DNA from: an uncultured Clostridia bacterium
GTDB taxonomy: Bacteria; Bacillota; Limnochordia; Darwinibacteriales; DTU012
Length of the DNA stretch: 48,956 nt
Reading direction: 5' to 3'
Assembly: GCA_900019385.1 (NCBI GenBank)
Contig: FIZJ01000013.1
Span: forward strand, 1 to 48,956
The position numbers and the translations under genes were made by a program. This document shows, in pieces, positions 30,828 to 41,183 of the stretch. Below the pieces are notes generated by a model, which worked only from the letters and a program-made list of their open reading frames with translations, did no database searches and had not been told where the DNA came from. Every line of letters starts with the position of its first letter. Positions within the stretch are counted from its first letter, which is position 1.

Positions 30828-31625
30828 CTAGAAACAGAACCCGACCAAGATCACCAGTCCTGCGACCAAAATCAAGGCTGCCGCGTCCCGGCGGGTGAAC
30901 TTCAGCACCCGGAACCTGGTCCGGCCTTCTCCCCCGCGGTAACCGCGGGCTTCCATGGCGACCGCCAGCTCGTCGGCCCGGCGAAAAGCACTGACAAACA
31001 AGGGAATCAGGATCGGGATCAGGCTCTTTGCCCGGTGAAAGATATTGCCCGACTCAAAATCCGCGCCCCGGGCCATCTGAGCCTTCATGATCTTCTCCGT
31101 TTCTTCCACCAGTGTCGGGATAAACCTCAAGGCTATCGTCATCATCATCGCCAGTTCATGAGCAGGGACACCCACTGCCCTGAACGGCTTGAGCAGGCTC
31201 TCAATTCCGTCTGTCAGCAAAATCGGCGATGTAGTCAGGGTCAGCAATGACGAACCAATGATCAAGAGAATCAGACGGGATACCATCATCAATCCGCGGA
31301 TCAATCCTTCATACGTCAGCTTTAAAAACCAGATCTGCAGAATCACTCTGCCCTCAGTCATGAAAAAGTGCAAACACAAAGTCAGAACGATGATGAACAT
31401 CAGCGGCCTGATGCCCCTCAAGACAAACTTCACCGGTATCCGGGAAAGAAGGACGATCACAAAGAGCATCAGCGCGCCAAGAGCATATCCCGTGAAAGTT
31501 TCCACCAGGAACAAGAGAGCAATGAACAAGAATGTGGCCAGGATCTTGGTTCTGGGATCGAGTTGGTGAACGATGGATTCGCCGGGTACATATTGTCCAA
31601 TGGTAATGTTTTTCATCATTGCCAT
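30828..31625 (-). CDS. ecfT: ECF transporter transmembrane component EcfT
   Basis: A 265-residue membrane protein with several hydrophobic segments (around 30-60, 75-95, 110-135 and at the C-terminus) and the two cytoplasmic ARG-type coupling motifs MARGADF and EARGYRGG that contact the ATPases. It joins EcfA1 and EcfA2 to a substrate-binding S component, here encoded elsewhere, to import vitamins or metals. Start ATG 31625 lies just after the ecfA2 stop. Confidence 0.94.
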   Translation of the reverse strand: MAMMKNITIGQYVPGESIVHQLDPRTKILATFLFIALLFLVETFTGYALGALMLFVIVLLSRIPVKFVLRGIRPLMFIIVLTLCLHFFMTEGRVILQIWFLKLTYEGLIRGLMMVSRLILLIIGSSLLTLTTSPILLTDGIESLLKPFRAVGVPAHELAMMMTIALRFIPTLVEETEKIMKAQMARGADFESGNIFHRAKSLIPILIPLFVSAFRRADELAVAMEARGYRGGEGRTRFRVLKFTRRDAAALILVAGLVILVGFCF

Positions 31626-31626
31626 G

Positions 31627-32478
31627 TCACATCGTCTCCAATAACTTTACAATCTCTTCTTCGACGGCTTCGATCGTATAGTGATCCGGATCCACAGCAA
31701 AGCCCTGTTTTTTCAGCACCTGCAGCAGCCTGGTCACCTGAGGGACACCTAGGCCGATAGCCTCCAGGTATTCAGCCTGCCTGAAGACTACTTCTGGTGT
31801 GCCTTCCAAGACAATCTCCCCGTGAGCCATCACCACCAGCCGCTGGGCCAGCCGGGCCACATCCTCCATGCTGTGGCTGACCAGGATAATCGTCTTGTGC
31901 TCCCGCTGATGCAGATGGGCTACCAATGAAAGCACCTCGTCCCGGCCTTTGGGATCCAAACCGGCGGTGGGTTCATCGAGAATCAAAGTCTGCGGCTGCA
32001 TGGCCAATACCCCGGCAATGGCCACTTTCCGCTTCTGCCCACCCGACAGTTCGAACGGCGATCGTTCCTTCAGGCTCAAATCCAAGCCTACCAAAGCCAG
32101 CGCCTGATCCACCCGGTCATTTAACTCCGCGTCGGGCACACCCATGTTCTTGGGTCCGAATGCCACATCCTCAAACACCGTTTCTCCGAACAGCTGGTAT
32201 TCAGGGTACTGGAATACCATGCCCACTTTCTGACGGATGCTTCTTAGGCTGACCCCTTTGCTGAAGATATCCACACCGTCGATATATATCTTGCCTGACG
32301 TCGGTTTCAGCAAGCCGTTGAAATGCTGCACCAAAGTGGACTTGCCCGATCCGGTATGGCCGATCAAGCCCACAAATTCACCATCCTCTATCGTCAGGGT
32401 CACATTCCGCAGCGCTTCCTGCTCCATGGGCTGGCCGGCATTATATGTGTATGATAGATTCTCTACCCGAATTGGCAT
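31627..32478 (-). CDS. ecfA2: ECF transporter ATPase EcfA2
   Basis: A 283-residue ABC ATPase with Walker A GHTGSGKS, the Q-loop region [14 protein letters not shown], signature [13 protein letters not shown] and Walker [13 protein letters not shown]. The first 16 bases overlap the end of ecfA1, which suggests translational coupling. It is the second of the paired ECF ATPases; together they power one or more S components through EcfT. The YTYN segment near the start is typical of EcfA2. Confidence 0.95.
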   Translation of the reverse strand: MPIRVENLSYTYNAGQPMEQEALRNVTLTIEDGEFVGLIGHTGSGKSTLVQHFNGLLKPTSGKIYIDGVDIFSKGVSLRSIRQKVGMVFQYPEYQLFGETVFEDVAFGPKNMGVPDAELNDRVDQALALVGLDLSLKERSPFELSGGQKRKVAIAGVLAMQPQTLILDEPTAGLDPKGRDEVLSLVAHLHQREHKTIILVSHSMEDVARLAQRLVVMAHGEIVLEGTPEVVFRQAEYLEAIGLGVPQVTRLLQVLKKQGFAVDPDHYTIEAVEEEIVKLLETM

Positions 32479-33305
32479 AGCACATTCACCATCTCTTCAA
32501 TGGTCAGGATGTTGTTGGGGATCTGGTCGAAACCACGCTGGCGCAGGCGGTTGGCCAAGGAAGTAATCTCAGGGACATCCAAACGCAGTTTGGCAAGGGT
32601 TTCCACTTTGGAAAAGACTTCCCGGGGCGTCCCGGTCATGACAATCCTGCCCTCTTCCATCACGATTACCCGATCCGCCAGAATCGCTTCCTCCATGGCA
32701 TGAGTGATCAAGACAATGGTAATCTTTTCCTCCCGGTTCAGCTTGATTACGGTCTGCATCACTTCCCGCCGGCCTACAGGGTCCAGCATGGCTGTGGGTT
32801 CATCAAGGACAACACAGCGAGGGCGCATGGCGATCATGCCGGCAATGGCCACCCGCTGTTTTTGTCCACCGGAAAGCTGGTGCGGCGAATGCAAGCGGTA
32901 GTCGCTCATGCCGACCACTGCGAGCGCTTCATCAACCCGCCGGTGAATTTCGGGAGTGGGCACACCCAAGTTTTCTGGGCCAAAGGCCACGTCTTCTTCA
33001 ACCGTGGTGGCCACCAACTGATTGTCTGGGTTTTGAAACACCATGCCCACCATCTGCCTGATTTCCCACAATCGCTCGGCGTTCTGGGTATCAATGCCGG
33101 CTACGTACACCTTGCCGCTGGTGGGCACCAGCAGTGCGTTCATATGCTTGGCCAAAGTGGACTTGCCCGATCCGTTGTGGCCGAGCACAGCGACAAACTC
33201 ACCGTCATCAATGTCCAGATTGATGTCGGCCAGTGCTTCCAGTTCATGTTCCGCATCCGAACTATAGGAAAAACTTACATCGACAAATCGGATCAATGCG
33301 TCCAC
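32463..33305 (-). CDS. ecfA1: ECF transporter ATPase EcfA1
   Basis: A 280-residue ABC ATPase starting at GTG 33305, eight bases after GGAG; the longer frame begins within the leader. Walker [30 protein letters not shown], signature [13 protein letters not shown] and Walker [14 protein letters not shown] are all intact. It pairs with EcfA2. It lies downstream of rplQ with a hairpin between, so expression may be lower than that of the ribosomal genes upstream. Confidence 0.95.
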   Translation of the reverse strand: MDALIRFVDVSFSYSSDAEHELEALADINLDIDDGEFVAVLGHNGSGKSTLAKHMNALLVPTSGKVYVAGIDTQNAERLWEIRQMVGMVFQNPDNQLVATTVEEDVAFGPENLGVPTPEIHRRVDEALAVVGMSDYRLHSPHQLSGGQKQRVAIAGMIAMRPRCVVLDEPTAMLDPVGRREVMQTVIKLNREEKITIVLITHAMEEAILADRVIVMEEGRIVMTGTPREVFSKVETLAKLRLDVPEITSLANRLRQRGFDQIPNNILTIEEMVNVLCQFG

Positions 33306-33343
33306 GGCAATCACTCCATCAAACAACAAAAAATAACAGAGAA

Positions 33344-33365
33344 CGCAGAGGCAACCACCTCTGCG
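33344..33365 (-). terminator. Hairpin between rplQ and ecfA1
   Basis: CGCAGAGG and CCTCTGCG pair perfectly over 8 bp around six bases. On the minus strand a TTCTCTGTTATTTTTTG follows, so it may partly end the ribosomal transcript. Confidence 0.55.
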
Positions 33366-33407
33366 ACCTGCAACCAGCCTCGATACTCCGCCAGCAAGCA
33401 GCGGCCA

Positions 33408-33746
33408 CTATACCCATTCAATAATGGCCATTGGAGCTGCATCACCACGGCGCGGGCCAGTCTTGAGAATCCGGGTATATCCACCGCTGCGCTCTGCGTA
33501 CTTGGGAGCTATATCGCTAAACAGTTTCTGAACTGCCTCAGGTTCCATCAGAAAAGCAGCTGCCTGTCGCCGAGCATGCAAATCGCCACGTTTACCGAGG
33601 GTAACCATTTTATCCGCCAAGGGCTTGACAGCTTTTGCTTTTGCCTCTGTTGTCTCGATCCGCCCATGCAGCACCAGCGCAGTCACCAAACTCCTGAGCA
33701 GTGCCCGCCTGTGGCTGGAAGAGCGGCCTAGTTTTCTCTCTCTCAC
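33408..33746 (-). CDS. rplQ: Ribosomal protein L17
   Basis: A 112-residue protein from GTG 33746 behind AGGTGAACG. The start [19 protein letters not shown] and the end [16 protein letters not shown] are the two conserved blocks. L17 sits at the peptide exit of the 50S subunit. It follows rpoA by 15 bases, the standard alpha-operon order, and is the last ribosomal gene before the ECF module. Confidence 0.97.
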   Translation of the reverse strand: MRERKLGRSSSHRRALLRSLVTALVLHGRIETTEAKAKAVKPLADKMVTLGKRGDLHARRQAAAFLMEPEAVQKLFSDIAPKYAERSGGYTRILKTGPRRGDAAPMAIIEWV

Positions 33747-33761
33747 ATTCGTTCACCTACC

Positions 33762-34703
33762 TTATTCATCTGATTCCCGTAACGACAGCCCTAAAGCCCC
33801 GAGCTTGTCCTTGACTTCCTGGAGGGATTTCTTGCCAAGATTGCGGACTTTCATCATGTCCTCTTCGGTTTTGCGGGTCAGCTCTCCAATGGTGTTGATA
33901 CCGGCCCGCTTCAGGCAATTGTAAGAACGAACTGACAGATCCAACTCTTCGATAGTCATTTCCATGAGCCGATCAATGGCTTCCTCTTCTTTCTCGACCA
34001 TGATCTCCATGGAGCTGCCGGCGTCGGTAAGATCATTGAACAGCTTCAGATGTTCAATCAAAATCTTGGATGCCAGGCTCAGCGCCTCATCCGGTGCGAT
34101 CGTCTTGTCGGTCCAGATATCCAAGGTCAGCTTGTCGTAGTCGGTAACCTGTCCGACCCGGGTATGATCGACCTGGAAATTGACCTTGGTTACGGGCGTG
34201 AAAATAGAGTCCACCGGAATAATGCCTATGGGGTGGTCCGGCATTTTGTTGCGCTCGGCCGGGACATAGCCTCTACCCTTTGACACGGTGATTTCCATGT
34301 TCAAGCTACTGTCTTTTTCCAGAGTCGCGATATACAGATCAGGGTTGAGGATTTCCACGCTGGCATCGGCGATAATGTCCCGGGCGTAAACCGGGCCCGG
34401 CCCTTTCGCTTCGACGCGGATCACTACCGGCTCATCGGAATACAGCTTGACCAGAAGCTTCTTCAAGTTGAGAACAATGTCAACTGTATCCTCGACCACG
34501 CCGGGCAGAGTGGAGAACTCGTGCAGCACACCTTCAATCCGCACCGATGTCACTGCCGTGCCGGGAAGAGACGATAGCAAAACCCGGCGCAGGCTGTTGC
34601 CCAAGGTTATTCCGTAACCTCTTTCCAGAGGTTCAACCACAAAACGGCCGTAGTCCTCCGTCAATTCCACCGGCTCAATTCTTGGTTTTTCAATCTCGAT
34701 CAT
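33762..34703 (-). CDS. rpoA: RNA polymerase alpha subunit
   Basis: A 313-residue protein from ATG 34703 after AAGGAA; the upstream extension in frame is not conserved. The N-terminal assembly domain includes [21 protein letters not shown] flexible linker leads to the C-terminal domain (about 245-313) with [17 protein letters not shown], which binds upstream DNA elements and activators. Length is normal. It lies between rpsD and rplQ as usual. Confidence 0.97.
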   Translation of the reverse strand: MIEIEKPRIEPVELTEDYGRFVVEPLERGYGITLGNSLRRVLLSSLPGTAVTSVRIEGVLHEFSTLPGVVEDTVDIVLNLKKLLVKLYSDEPVVIRVEAKGPGPVYARDIIADASVEILNPDLYIATLEKDSSLNMEITVSKGRGYVPAERNKMPDHPIGIIPVDSIFTPVTKVNFQVDHTRVGQVTDYDKLTLDIWTDKTIAPDEALSLASKILIEHLKLFNDLTDAGSSMEIMVEKEEEAIDRLMEMTIEELDLSVRSYNCLKRAGINTIGELTRKTEEDMMKVRNLGKKSLQEVKDKLGALGLSLRESDE

Positions 34704-34784
34704 TTCCTTACGCACCCTCCTTCTCGAATGCACGTGATCAGGCCACACAAGGGCTCGAACCTTCTGAGGGTAAGGGGGAGGTTA

Positions 34785-35408
34785 TTATCCTGAATAATAC
34801 TCTACGACCAAGTGCTCTTCGACAGGGACATCGATTTGTGCCCTGGTAGGAACAGCCTTGACCCGCCCCTCCAGTTTCTCAGGATCAAATTCCAACCATT
34901 CCGGCAGCGCCCGCTCAGATGCCGCCTCCACATTCATCTTCACCAAATCAAGGTTCCGTGAAGACTCTCTGACGGTAATGACATCGCCGGCTTTGACTTC
35001 GTACGATGGAATGTCAACCTTGTGGCCGTTCACACTGATATGCCCATGCATGACCAGCTGCCGTGCTTGAGGCCTGGATGCGCCGATTCCAAGGCGGAAT
35101 ACGATATTGTCTAAACGCATTTCCAAAGCTTGGAGCAAAATCTCGCCGGTAATACCCCGCTTCCGGGAAGCGTCGCGGTAGTAATTCTCCATCTGCCGCT
35201 CCGAAACGCCGTAAATCCGGCGCAGCCTTTGTTTCATTCTCAACTGCAGTCCATATTCAGACAGCTTCTTCCTTGCCTGCCCGTGCTGGCCTGGCGCATA
35301 GGCCCGGCGCTGGACAGGGCATTTGTCTGTATAACACTTGTCGCCTTTAAGGTAAAGCTTTTCTCCTTCGCGTCTGCACAGGCGACATACTGGTCCTGTA
35401 TACCTCAT
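34785..35408 (-). CDS. rpsD: Ribosomal protein S4
   Basis: A 207-residue protein that keeps four cysteines near the N-terminus (CRLC and CYTDKC), the zinc-binding form of S4. The S4 RNA-binding domain includes [21 protein letters not shown]. It nucleates 30S assembly on the 16S 5' domain and controls its own operon in other bacteria. About 80 bases separate it from rpoA, the largest gap in this part of the run. Confidence 0.97.
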   Translation of the reverse strand: MRYTGPVCRLCRREGEKLYLKGDKCYTDKCPVQRRAYAPGQHGQARKKLSEYGLQLRMKQRLRRIYGVSERQMENYYRDASRKRGITGEILLQALEMRLDNIVFRLGIGASRPQARQLVMHGHISVNGHKVDIPSYEVKAGDVITVRESSRNLDLVKMNVEAASERALPEWLEFDPEKLEGRVKAVPTRAQIDVPVEEHLVVEYYSG

Positions 35409-35430
35409 TCAATTCACCTCCTGAACCAAA

Positions 35431-35829
35431 TCAGACTCTTCTCCGCTTCGGCGGACGGCATCCGTTGTGAGGAATCGGGGTGACGTCCTTGATTATATTG
35501 ACATCTATACCTGCACTCTGCAGCGACCGGATGGCAGCTTCTCTGCCTGCGCCGGGGCCTTTGACGAAAACCTTGACCTCACGCATGCCGTGCTCCATGG
35601 CAGCTTTAGCCGCCGCTTCCGCAGCCATGCCCGCCGCAAAAGGAGTGCCTTTTCGCGATCCTTTGAAGCCCATGTTTCCTGCGCTCGACCAGGCGATCAC
35701 ATTGCCTTGGTTGTCGGTGATGCTGACAATGGTATTGTTGAACGTGGAACGGATGTGGGCGATACCGCTTTGAATGTTCTTCCGTTCACGCCTTTTGGTC
35801 CGTTGTGTCTTGCTACGGGGCCTTGCCAT
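35431..35829 (-). CDS. rpsK: Ribosomal protein S11
   Basis: A 132-residue protein with [18 protein letters not shown] and the C-terminal [19 protein letters not shown] block. It helps to form the 30S platform near the mRNA exit. It sits between rpsM and rpsD in the usual order, with a 19-base gap to rpsM. Confidence 0.97.
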   Translation of the reverse strand: MARPRSKTQRTKRRERKNIQSGIAHIRSTFNNTIVSITDNQGNVIAWSSAGNMGFKGSRKGTPFAAGMAAEAAAKAAMEHGMREVKVFVKGPGAGREAAIRSLQSAGIDVNIIKDVTPIPHNGCRPPKRRRV

Positions 35830-35848
35830 TAACTAATTCCTCCCTTCT

Positions 35849-36214
35849 CTACCTCTTCTTGGCAGCCACACGTCTAGGGCCTTTTCTGGTCCGGGCATTG
35901 GTCTTGGTCCGTTGGCCGCGGACAGGCAAACCCCTCCTGTGGCGCAGGCCGCGATAACAGCCGATATCCCGCAGCCTTTTGATATTCATGTTTATCTCAC
36001 GTCGCAAGTCACCTTCCACCACAAACTGGTTCTCAATGACTTCGCGCAGCCTGTTCGCTTCATCCTCAGTCAAATCGCCAACACGTGTATCGGGGTCGAT
36101 CCCGCAGATAGCCAAGATCTTTTGGGAGGTAGAGCGCCCAATACCGAAAATATAGGTCAACCCTATTTCCACCCGTTTCTCACGAGGCAAATCCACTCCA
36201 GCAATACGTGCCAC
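35849..36214 (-). CDS. rpsM: Ribosomal protein S13
   Basis: A 121-residue protein from GTG 36214, eight bases after AAGGGGGTG. It has [20 protein letters not shown], the helix-hairpin-helix-like [10 protein letters not shown], and the C-terminal [17 protein letters not shown] tail that contacts tRNA and the 50S subunit. Standard position after rpmJ. Confidence 0.97.
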   Translation of the reverse strand: MARIAGVDLPREKRVEIGLTYIFGIGRSTSQKILAICGIDPDTRVGDLTEDEANRLREVIENQFVVEGDLRREINMNIKRLRDIGCYRGLRHRRGLPVRGQRTKTNARTRKGPRRVAAKKR

Positions 36215-36236
36215 TAGCTAAACACCCCCTTCTGGT

Positions 36237-36350
36237 CTATCCTTGTTTCTGCTTGTGCCTAGGGTCTTGACAAATAACCATAACCTTACCCTTACGGCGG
36301 ATCACTTTACACTTCTCACACATCGGCTTAACCGAAGGTCTAACCTTCAT
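36237..36350 (-). CDS. rpmJ: Ribosomal protein L36
   Basis: A 37-residue protein from ATG 36350. It has the [21 protein letters not shown] start and the [12 protein letters not shown] end. The zinc ligands are Cys11, Cys14, Cys27 and His32 (CxxC...C...H), the zinc-containing form of L36. Position between infA and rpsM is standard. Confidence 0.97.
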   Translation of the reverse strand: MKVRPSVKPMCEKCKVIRRKGKVMVICQDPRHKQKQG

Positions 36351-36371
36351 CACAATCCCCCTTTGGTCGCC

Positions 36372-36590
36372 CTATTTTTTCCGATAGACAATTCTGCCGC
36401 GAGTCAGATCATAAGGCGACAACTCCACGGTTACTTTGTCACCGGGCAGAATTCGGATGAAGTTCATACGCATCTTCCCGGAGATGTGAGCCAATACCTT
36501 ATGACCGTTTTCCAATTCTACACGAAACATTGCGTTCGGCAATGGTTCGACAACAGTGCCTTCAACTTCGATCACATCATCCTTTGCCAT
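36372..36590 (-). CDS. infA: Translation initiation factor IF-1
   Basis: A 72-residue single S1-type OB-fold protein, starting [14 protein letters not shown] and ending [11 protein letters not shown]. It blocks the ribosomal A site during initiation and helps IF-2 and IF-3. Its start overlaps the end of the KOW-domain gene by 14 bases, so the two are likely to be translationally coupled. Confidence 0.97.
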   Translation of the reverse strand: MAKDDVIEVEGTVVEPLPNAMFRVELENGHKVLAHISGKMRMNFIRILPGDKVTVELSPYDLTRGRIVYRKK

Positions 36591-36885
36591 TACCAGACGA
36601 AACCTCCTCTCGCTCCTCCGGTGTATCAGTAAACGATTGGATTGCCAATCTTAACTGTTCATTGGTGAGCTTCCTTTTCTGCTGTAACGCCTGGGTGATC
36701 TCAGCGGCTATCTGACGATGTGCCACCAAATGGCGAATGTTTTTCTTTTTGGGTTGGGTCACTTTTCTGGACGCCCCATCGGCAACCAGTACGTATTTGT
36801 CGTCCAACACACCAATGACAATATACTTTTTGCCAGCATCCCGCCCTGCTTTCGACGAAACTAACTGGCCGATCTCCAGACCCAC
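36577..36885 (-). CDS. KOW-domain RNA-binding protein, L14e-like
   Basis: A 102-residue protein from GTG 36885, five bases after GGGGGG. The N-terminal 60 residues form a KOW-type SH3 barrel ([20 protein letters not shown]) like the archaeal and eukaryotic L14e/L6e group (COG2163). The rest is a charged, probably helical tail. Many Firmicutes carry this gene between map and infA; its role is not established but the context argues for ribosome or RNA binding. The 3' end overlaps infA by 14 bases. Confidence 0.82.
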   Translation of the reverse strand: MGLEIGQLVSSKAGRDAGKKYIVIGVLDDKYVLVADGASRKVTQPKKKNIRHLVAHRQIAAEITQALQQKRKLTNEQLRLAIQSFTDTPEEREEVSSGNGKG

Positions 36886-36895
36886 ATTATCCCCC

Positions 36896-37645
36896 CTACG
36901 ACGCTGCAGTCAGAATTTCAGGCCCATCACCCGTCACAACAATCGTGTGTTCAAAATGGGCTGCCCAGCTTCCATCAACAGTCACCGTCGTCCAATTGTC
37001 GGGCAAGATCCGCACATGATAATTTCCGGCGGTGACCATCGGCTCAATGGCCAAGGTCATCCCGGCCTTAAGGCGCGGGCCCCGCCCCGGCGGCCCAAAG
37101 TTGGGAATCTGCGGCGCTTCGTGCATCTTGCGCCCGATTCCGTGCCCGACAAAATCCCGGACGACAGAAAAGCCGCTGCTCTCCACAAATGTCTGCACTT
37201 GATGGGAGATATCCGATATTCGATTGCCAACCAGCGCCTTGGCAATACCAAGATACAGCGATTCTTTCGTGACAGTCAAAAGCCTTTGGGCCTCTTGGCT
37301 TATTTTTCCAACCGGATAAGTCCAGGCCGAATCGCCGCAAAAACCGTCTACAAACGCACCGATATCAACGCTGAGAATCCAGCCTTCCTCCAGTGGAACA
37401 TCGTTGGGTATCCCGTGCACCACCACTTCATTGATTGACGCGCAAATGGTGGCAGGATATCCATTGTACCCCTTGAACGCAGGTACCGCGTTTTGCGACC
37501 GGAAGAAATCCTCCACCAACCGGTCAAGCTGCCTGGTTGTCACCCCAGGGCGGACGTGCTCCGCCACAATCTGATGGGCCTGAGCCACTACACGGCCGGC
37601 TTTCTGCATGGCTGCGATCTCAGGGTCAGACTTGATAACGATCAC
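36896..37645 (-). CDS. map: Methionine aminopeptidase, type I
   Basis: A 249-residue protein from GTG 37645, which overlaps the adk stop (GTGA). The metal ligands are seen in VDIGAFVDGFCGDSAWT (two Asp), FVGHGIGRKMHEAPQIPN (His) and LAIEPMV (Glu), plus a Glu near the C-terminus. It removes the first Met from new proteins and is essential in most bacteria. No N-terminal zinc-finger extension, so it is the short type Ia form. Confidence 0.97.
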   Translation of the reverse strand: MIVIKSDPEIAAMQKAGRVVAQAHQIVAEHVRPGVTTRQLDRLVEDFFRSQNAVPAFKGYNGYPATICASINEVVVHGIPNDVPLEEGWILSVDIGAFVDGFCGDSAWTYPVGKISQEAQRLLTVTKESLYLGIAKALVGNRISDISHQVQTFVESSGFSVVRDFVGHGIGRKMHEAPQIPNFGPPGRGPRLKAGMTLAIEPMVTAGNYHVRILPDNWTTVTVDGSWAAHFEHTIVVTGDGPEILTAAS

Positions 37646-38316
37646 CCTTGTTCACCAGCCTTTTGGGCGTACAATGCCGCGACGGCTGTGGCTAGATCAG
37701 CGAAAACGCCGTCGATATCCTGTTCACCATTAATGCCGGTCAACCTCCCTGACTGGGCATAGTAGTGGACCACCGGATGAGTTTGTTCCATATATACCTG
37801 GATGCGGTGCTTCGCGACTTCGACATTGTCATCGGGGCGCTGATACAAGGGCCCACCGCATTTGTCGCAGACGCCCTTAACTTTCTCAAGGCTGTGTTCG
37901 ATACTGTAGATCTGCCCGCAGCTGCGGCAAACCCGCCGGTTGGTAATCCGAGACACCGCCTCGTCAGCGGATATCCTGATGTCAAACGCCCGATCCAGGG
38001 CTTGAGAATCCCGTTTGAGCATCTCATCCAGGTGTTTCGCCTGTTTGACAGTACGAGGGAAACCATCGAGAATCCAGCCGTTCCGGCAATCATCTTCCAT
38101 GATCCTCTGCCGCAGAATTTCCATCATATATTCATCCGGTATCAAGTTTCCCTTGGCGATGTAGGAATTGACGATCGCGCCAAGTTCCAAACCTGAATTG
38201 ACTACTGAACGAATCAGGCTGCCTGTCGAAATGTGGGGAATGCTATATTTCTCGGCTAATCGTTCACCCTGAGTGCCTTTGCCTGCTCCAGGCAAACCGA
38301 GCAATACCAGACGCAA
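37642..38316 (-). CDS. adk: Adenylate kinase
   Basis: A 224-residue protein from TTG 38316 behind AGGAGG. The P-loop GLPGAGKGTQ opens the fold, and DGFPRTVKQA is the AMP-side motif. The long lid carries a four-cysteine zinc site (CRSCGQIYS and CDKCGG), usual in Gram-positive enzymes. It interconverts ATP, ADP and AMP. It lies between secY and map in the standard spc-operon tail and overlaps map by four bases. Confidence 0.97.
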   Translation of the reverse strand: MRLVLLGLPGAGKGTQGERLAEKYSIPHISTGSLIRSVVNSGLELGAIVNSYIAKGNLIPDEYMMEILRQRIMEDDCRNGWILDGFPRTVKQAKHLDEMLKRDSQALDRAFDIRISADEAVSRITNRRVCRSCGQIYSIEHSLEKVKGVCDKCGGPLYQRPDDNVEVAKHRIQVYMEQTHPVVHYYAQSGRLTGINGEQDIDGVFADLATAVAALYAQKAGEQG

Positions 38317-38332
38317 TGCCCCAGCCTCCTAA

Positions 38333-39592
38333 CTAACTGAGAAAACCTTCATAGTGCCTGAGCAGCAGATGTGACTCGATTTGCTTCATCGTGTCCAAAG
38401 CCACACCCACCATGATGATCATGCCGGTTCCCCCAAGACTCAAAATATTCTGCGGAATACGCGTGACTGCCGAAATGACGAAAGGCATCACGGCGATGAT
38501 TGCCAGGAAAACCGCGCCGGGCAGTGTGATCCTGGCCAACACTCTTTCCATATACTCTGCTGTCGGCCTACCCGGGCGCAAACCGGGAACGAACCCCCCG
38601 TTTTTCTTCATGTTGTCTGCTATTTCCTGCGGATTGAAAGTCACCGCTGTATAGAAATAGGTAAAAAAGATAATCATTCCTACATAGAGGATGATGTAGC
38701 CGATACTGCCGTACCCGATCCACCGCTCCAGCGCGCCGACCGCAGGTATGAACTGTGCCAGCGTCAGCGGGAATGTCAGGATAGACGAGGCGAAAATCAC
38801 CGGAATGACACCCGCCTGGTTCACCCGGAGCGGAATATGGGTTGACTGGCCGCCGTACATGCGCCGCCCAACCACTCGCTTGGCGTATTGGACAGGAATC
38901 CGCCGCTGCCCTTCAGTAACCAGGACGATGCCTGCGATCAACAACACGGTGACAACCACATAGACGAGCACACCGATGATGTTGATGGCTCCAGCCCGCA
39001 GGGCAAGGACAACATTGCGGACATTGGATGGGATCTCAGCGACAATTCCGATGAAGATCAGCATAGAGATGCCGTTACCGATCCCCTTCTCCGAAATCTT
39101 CTCACCCAGCCACATCAGGAAACTGGTCCCTGCCACCAAGCTGATAATAATCAAGAATGGGGTCAGCGGGTTCTGGTTGGTGACCACACCCCAGTTCCTG
39201 GCCATCATCGTGGTGGCAAAGGCCTGAATCAGCGCCAAGACTACCGTCCCGTAACGGGTGAACTTGGCTGAGACTTTTTGATCTTCCTTGATCATCTGCT
39301 CCAGTTTCGGAATGACCAGCGCCAGCAGTTGGATGATAATCGACGCCGTGATATACGGGCCGACACCCATGGAGAAAAGGGTGAACCGGCTCAATGCCCC
39401 ACCGGTGAACAAGTCCATCAGGCCGAAAATATTGCCGCTGTCCAACCCCAGCTGTTCAGCCAATCCCGCTGCATCAACGCCGGGCACCGGCACGTAGGCT
39501 CCGATGCGCGCTACTCCCAAAAGGATAGCCGTATAGATTATCTTGCGCCGCAGATCTGGAATCCGCCATGCGTTTCTTAGTGCTCCCAGCAA
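38333..39592 (-). CDS. secY: Protein translocase subunit SecY
   Basis: A 419-residue integral membrane protein with ten predicted segments. Conserved parts include RIGAYVPVPGVD at the start of the fold, GIGNGISMLIFIGI, and the NPQEIADNMKKNGGFVPGLRPG loop. It is the channel for protein export and insertion. The start is a TTG right after the rplO stop, five bases behind GAGGTGA that lies in rplO, so the two are coupled. Confidence 0.97.
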   Translation of the reverse strand: MLGALRNAWRIPDLRRKIIYTAILLGVARIGAYVPVPGVDAAGLAEQLGLDSGNIFGLMDLFTGGALSRFTLFSMGVGPYITASIIIQLLALVIPKLEQMIKEDQKVSAKFTRYGTVVLALIQAFATTMMARNWGVVTNQNPLTPFLIIISLVAGTSFLMWLGEKISEKGIGNGISMLIFIGIVAEIPSNVRNVVLALRAGAINIIGVLVYVVVTVLLIAGIVLVTEGQRRIPVQYAKRVVGRRMYGGQSTHIPLRVNQAGVIPVIFASSILTFPLTLAQFIPAVGALERWIGYGSIGYIILYVGMIIFFTYFYTAVTFNPQEIADNMKKNGGFVPGLRPGRPTAEYMERVLARITLPGAVFLAIIAVMPFVISAVTRIPQNILSLGGTGMIIMVGVALDTMKQIESHLLLRHYEGFLS

Positions 39593-40036
39593 TTAGATCA
39601 CCTCAACCTTACCGCCGGCCTTTTCAATCTTGGCAGCAGCCGATTTTGAAAAACCATGGGCTCTAACTGTCAAAGCATGCTTTAACTCACCGTTGCCGAG
39701 AATCTTGACTCCATCGTACATTTGCTTTACCAACCCAGATTCCCTCAGAAGCTCGGGAGTAATCACACTGTCAGGAGCAAAGCGGTTAAGGTCCTCAATG
39801 TTCACTTCTGCATAGACTCTCCGGAATACAGCGTTGGAAAAGCCGCGTTTAGGCAGACGCCGCTGCAAAGGTGTCTGGCCGCCTTCGAAATAAGGGCCCT
39901 TACCTCCGCCTGAGCGTGCCTTTTGTCCTTTATGGCCTTTTCCGGCAGTCTTGCCCAAACCTGAACCGATGCCTCTGCCGACCCGCTTCGGGCTGGTCTT
40001 GCTGCCGGGTGCTGGTTTTAGTTCATGGATCCGCAC
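39593..40036 (-). CDS. rplO: Ribosomal protein L15
   Basis: A 147-residue protein from GTG 40036 behind GGAGGTG. It has the glycine- and lysine-rich N-terminal arm ([20 protein letters not shown]) that winds through 23S rRNA, and the C-terminal globular part. Late 50S assembly protein. Its stop abuts the start of secY. Confidence 0.97.
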   Translation of the reverse strand: MRIHELKPAPGSKTSPKRVGRGIGSGLGKTAGKGHKGQKARSGGGKGPYFEGGQTPLQRRLPKRGFSNAVFRRVYAEVNIEDLNRFAPDSVITPELLRESGLVKQMYDGVKILGNGELKHALTVRAHGFSKSAAAKIEKAGGKVEVI

Positions 40037-40053
40037 ACCTACACCTCCTTGCC

Positions 40054-40236
40054 CTAATTGACTTCCTCAACTTCGACTAAATGCTTCACCTTAAAGACCA
40101 TCCCCCGGATGCAGGGGTTGTCTTCTTTGATCACTGTCTGATTTAGCTTGCGCAGCCCCAGGGCTTTGATCGTATCCTTTTGATCCTGTGTGTAACCGAT
40201 TGCGCTCTTTTTCCATGTGATCTTCAGTTTTGCCAC
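40054..40236 (-). CDS. rpmD: Ribosomal protein L30
   Basis: A 60-residue protein from GTG 40236 after GGAGGCG. It contains [20 protein letters not shown] and [15 protein letters not shown], the standard L30 core. Small 50S protein. Position between rpsE and rplO as expected. Confidence 0.96.
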   Translation of the reverse strand: MAKLKITWKKSAIGYTQDQKDTIKALGLRKLNQTVIKEDNPCIRGMVFKVKHLVEVEEVN

Positions 40237-40248
40237 ACCAACCGCCTC

Positions 40249-40758
40249 CTAACCTAAGATTTCCGATGGATCAAGACCGCGGAGACGGGCAACCTGCTCG
40301 ATAGTTTTCAAAGACTGCAAGCCTTTTACCGTCGCACGCACCACATTAATCGGATTGGATGAACCAAGGGACTTGGTCAAAATATCTCTGACTCCGGCCA
40401 GTTCCAACACGGCCCGCACCGGCCCGCCGGCAATCACACCTGTACCTTCGGAGGCGGGTTTCAACAACACGCGGGCTCCGCCGAATCTCTCATTCACTTC
40501 ATGAGGTATGGTCGTACCCACCAATGGGACTTGAATCAAGTTCTTCTTGGCATCATCCACCGCTTTGCGGATCGCGTCTGCGACTTCTTTGGCTTTTCCA
40601 AGGCCAGCACCGACTATGCCGTTGCCATCTCCTACCACAACCAGTGCGCTGAATGATATATTTCGGCCACCTTTGACAGTCTTCGACACTCTATTGATGG
40701 CTACCAGCCGCTCTTGCAGTTCCAACCCTGTGGGATCAATTCGATTAGCCAAACTCAT
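40249..40758 (-). CDS. rpsE: Ribosomal protein S5
   Basis: A 169-residue protein with the dsRNA-binding-like N-terminal domain ([20 protein letters not shown], then [20 protein letters not shown]) and the [19 protein letters not shown] region. It forms part of the mRNA entry and decoding-fidelity site. ATG 40758 lies only two or three bases from the GGGGGG, so TTG 40752 is an alternative start. Confidence 0.96.
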   Translation of the reverse strand: MSLANRIDPTGLELQERLVAINRVSKTVKGGRNISFSALVVVGDGNGIVGAGLGKAKEVADAIRKAVDDAKKNLIQVPLVGTTIPHEVNERFGGARVLLKPASEGTGVIAGGPVRAVLELAGVRDILTKSLGSSNPINVVRATVKGLQSLKTIEQVARLRGLDPSEILG

Positions 40759-40773
40759 TTCCCCCCTTGCCGG

Positions 40774-41139
40774 TTAAAATTCTAATCCACCTTCGCGGGC
40801 GCCATCTGCCAAGGCTGCGATCCTGCCGTGATAGATATTGCCGCCGCGATCATATACTACTTTGGTAATGCCTTTTTCCAGTGCTCTCTTGGCAATCAGC
40901 AGTCCGACTTCCTTGGCAGCCTCTTTGTTCTTCGTGCTGGTCAATTTGTTTCTCAGCTCCGGCTCAATGCTGGAAGCTGCAACCAGAGTCCTGCCTTCTG
41001 TATCGTCAATAATCTGTGCGTACATATGATTCAGGCTGCGGTATACACTTAAACGCGGTCTTTCCGGCGTTCCGAAGACTTTCTTTCTCATCCGGAGATG
41101 ACGCCGTTTGCGTGCTTCACGCCGAGTTAACTTGGCCAC
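40774..41139 (-). CDS. rplR: Ribosomal protein L18
   Basis: A 121-residue protein from GTG 41139, six bases after GAGGTGGTG; the longer frame to 41151 takes in that site. Basic N-terminal arm ([18 protein letters not shown]) and the [18 protein letters not shown] core. It binds 5S rRNA with L5 and L25. The C-terminal [20 protein letters not shown] block is intact. Confidence 0.96.
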   Translation of the reverse strand: MAKLTRREARKRRHLRMRKKVFGTPERPRLSVYRSLNHMYAQIIDDTEGRTLVAASSIEPELRNKLTSTKNKEAAKEVGLLIAKRALEKGITKVVYDRGGNIYHGRIAALADGAREGGLEF

Positions 41140-41183
41140 AGAACTCACCACCTCTAAAACGATTTGCCAGATATTTCACCAGT

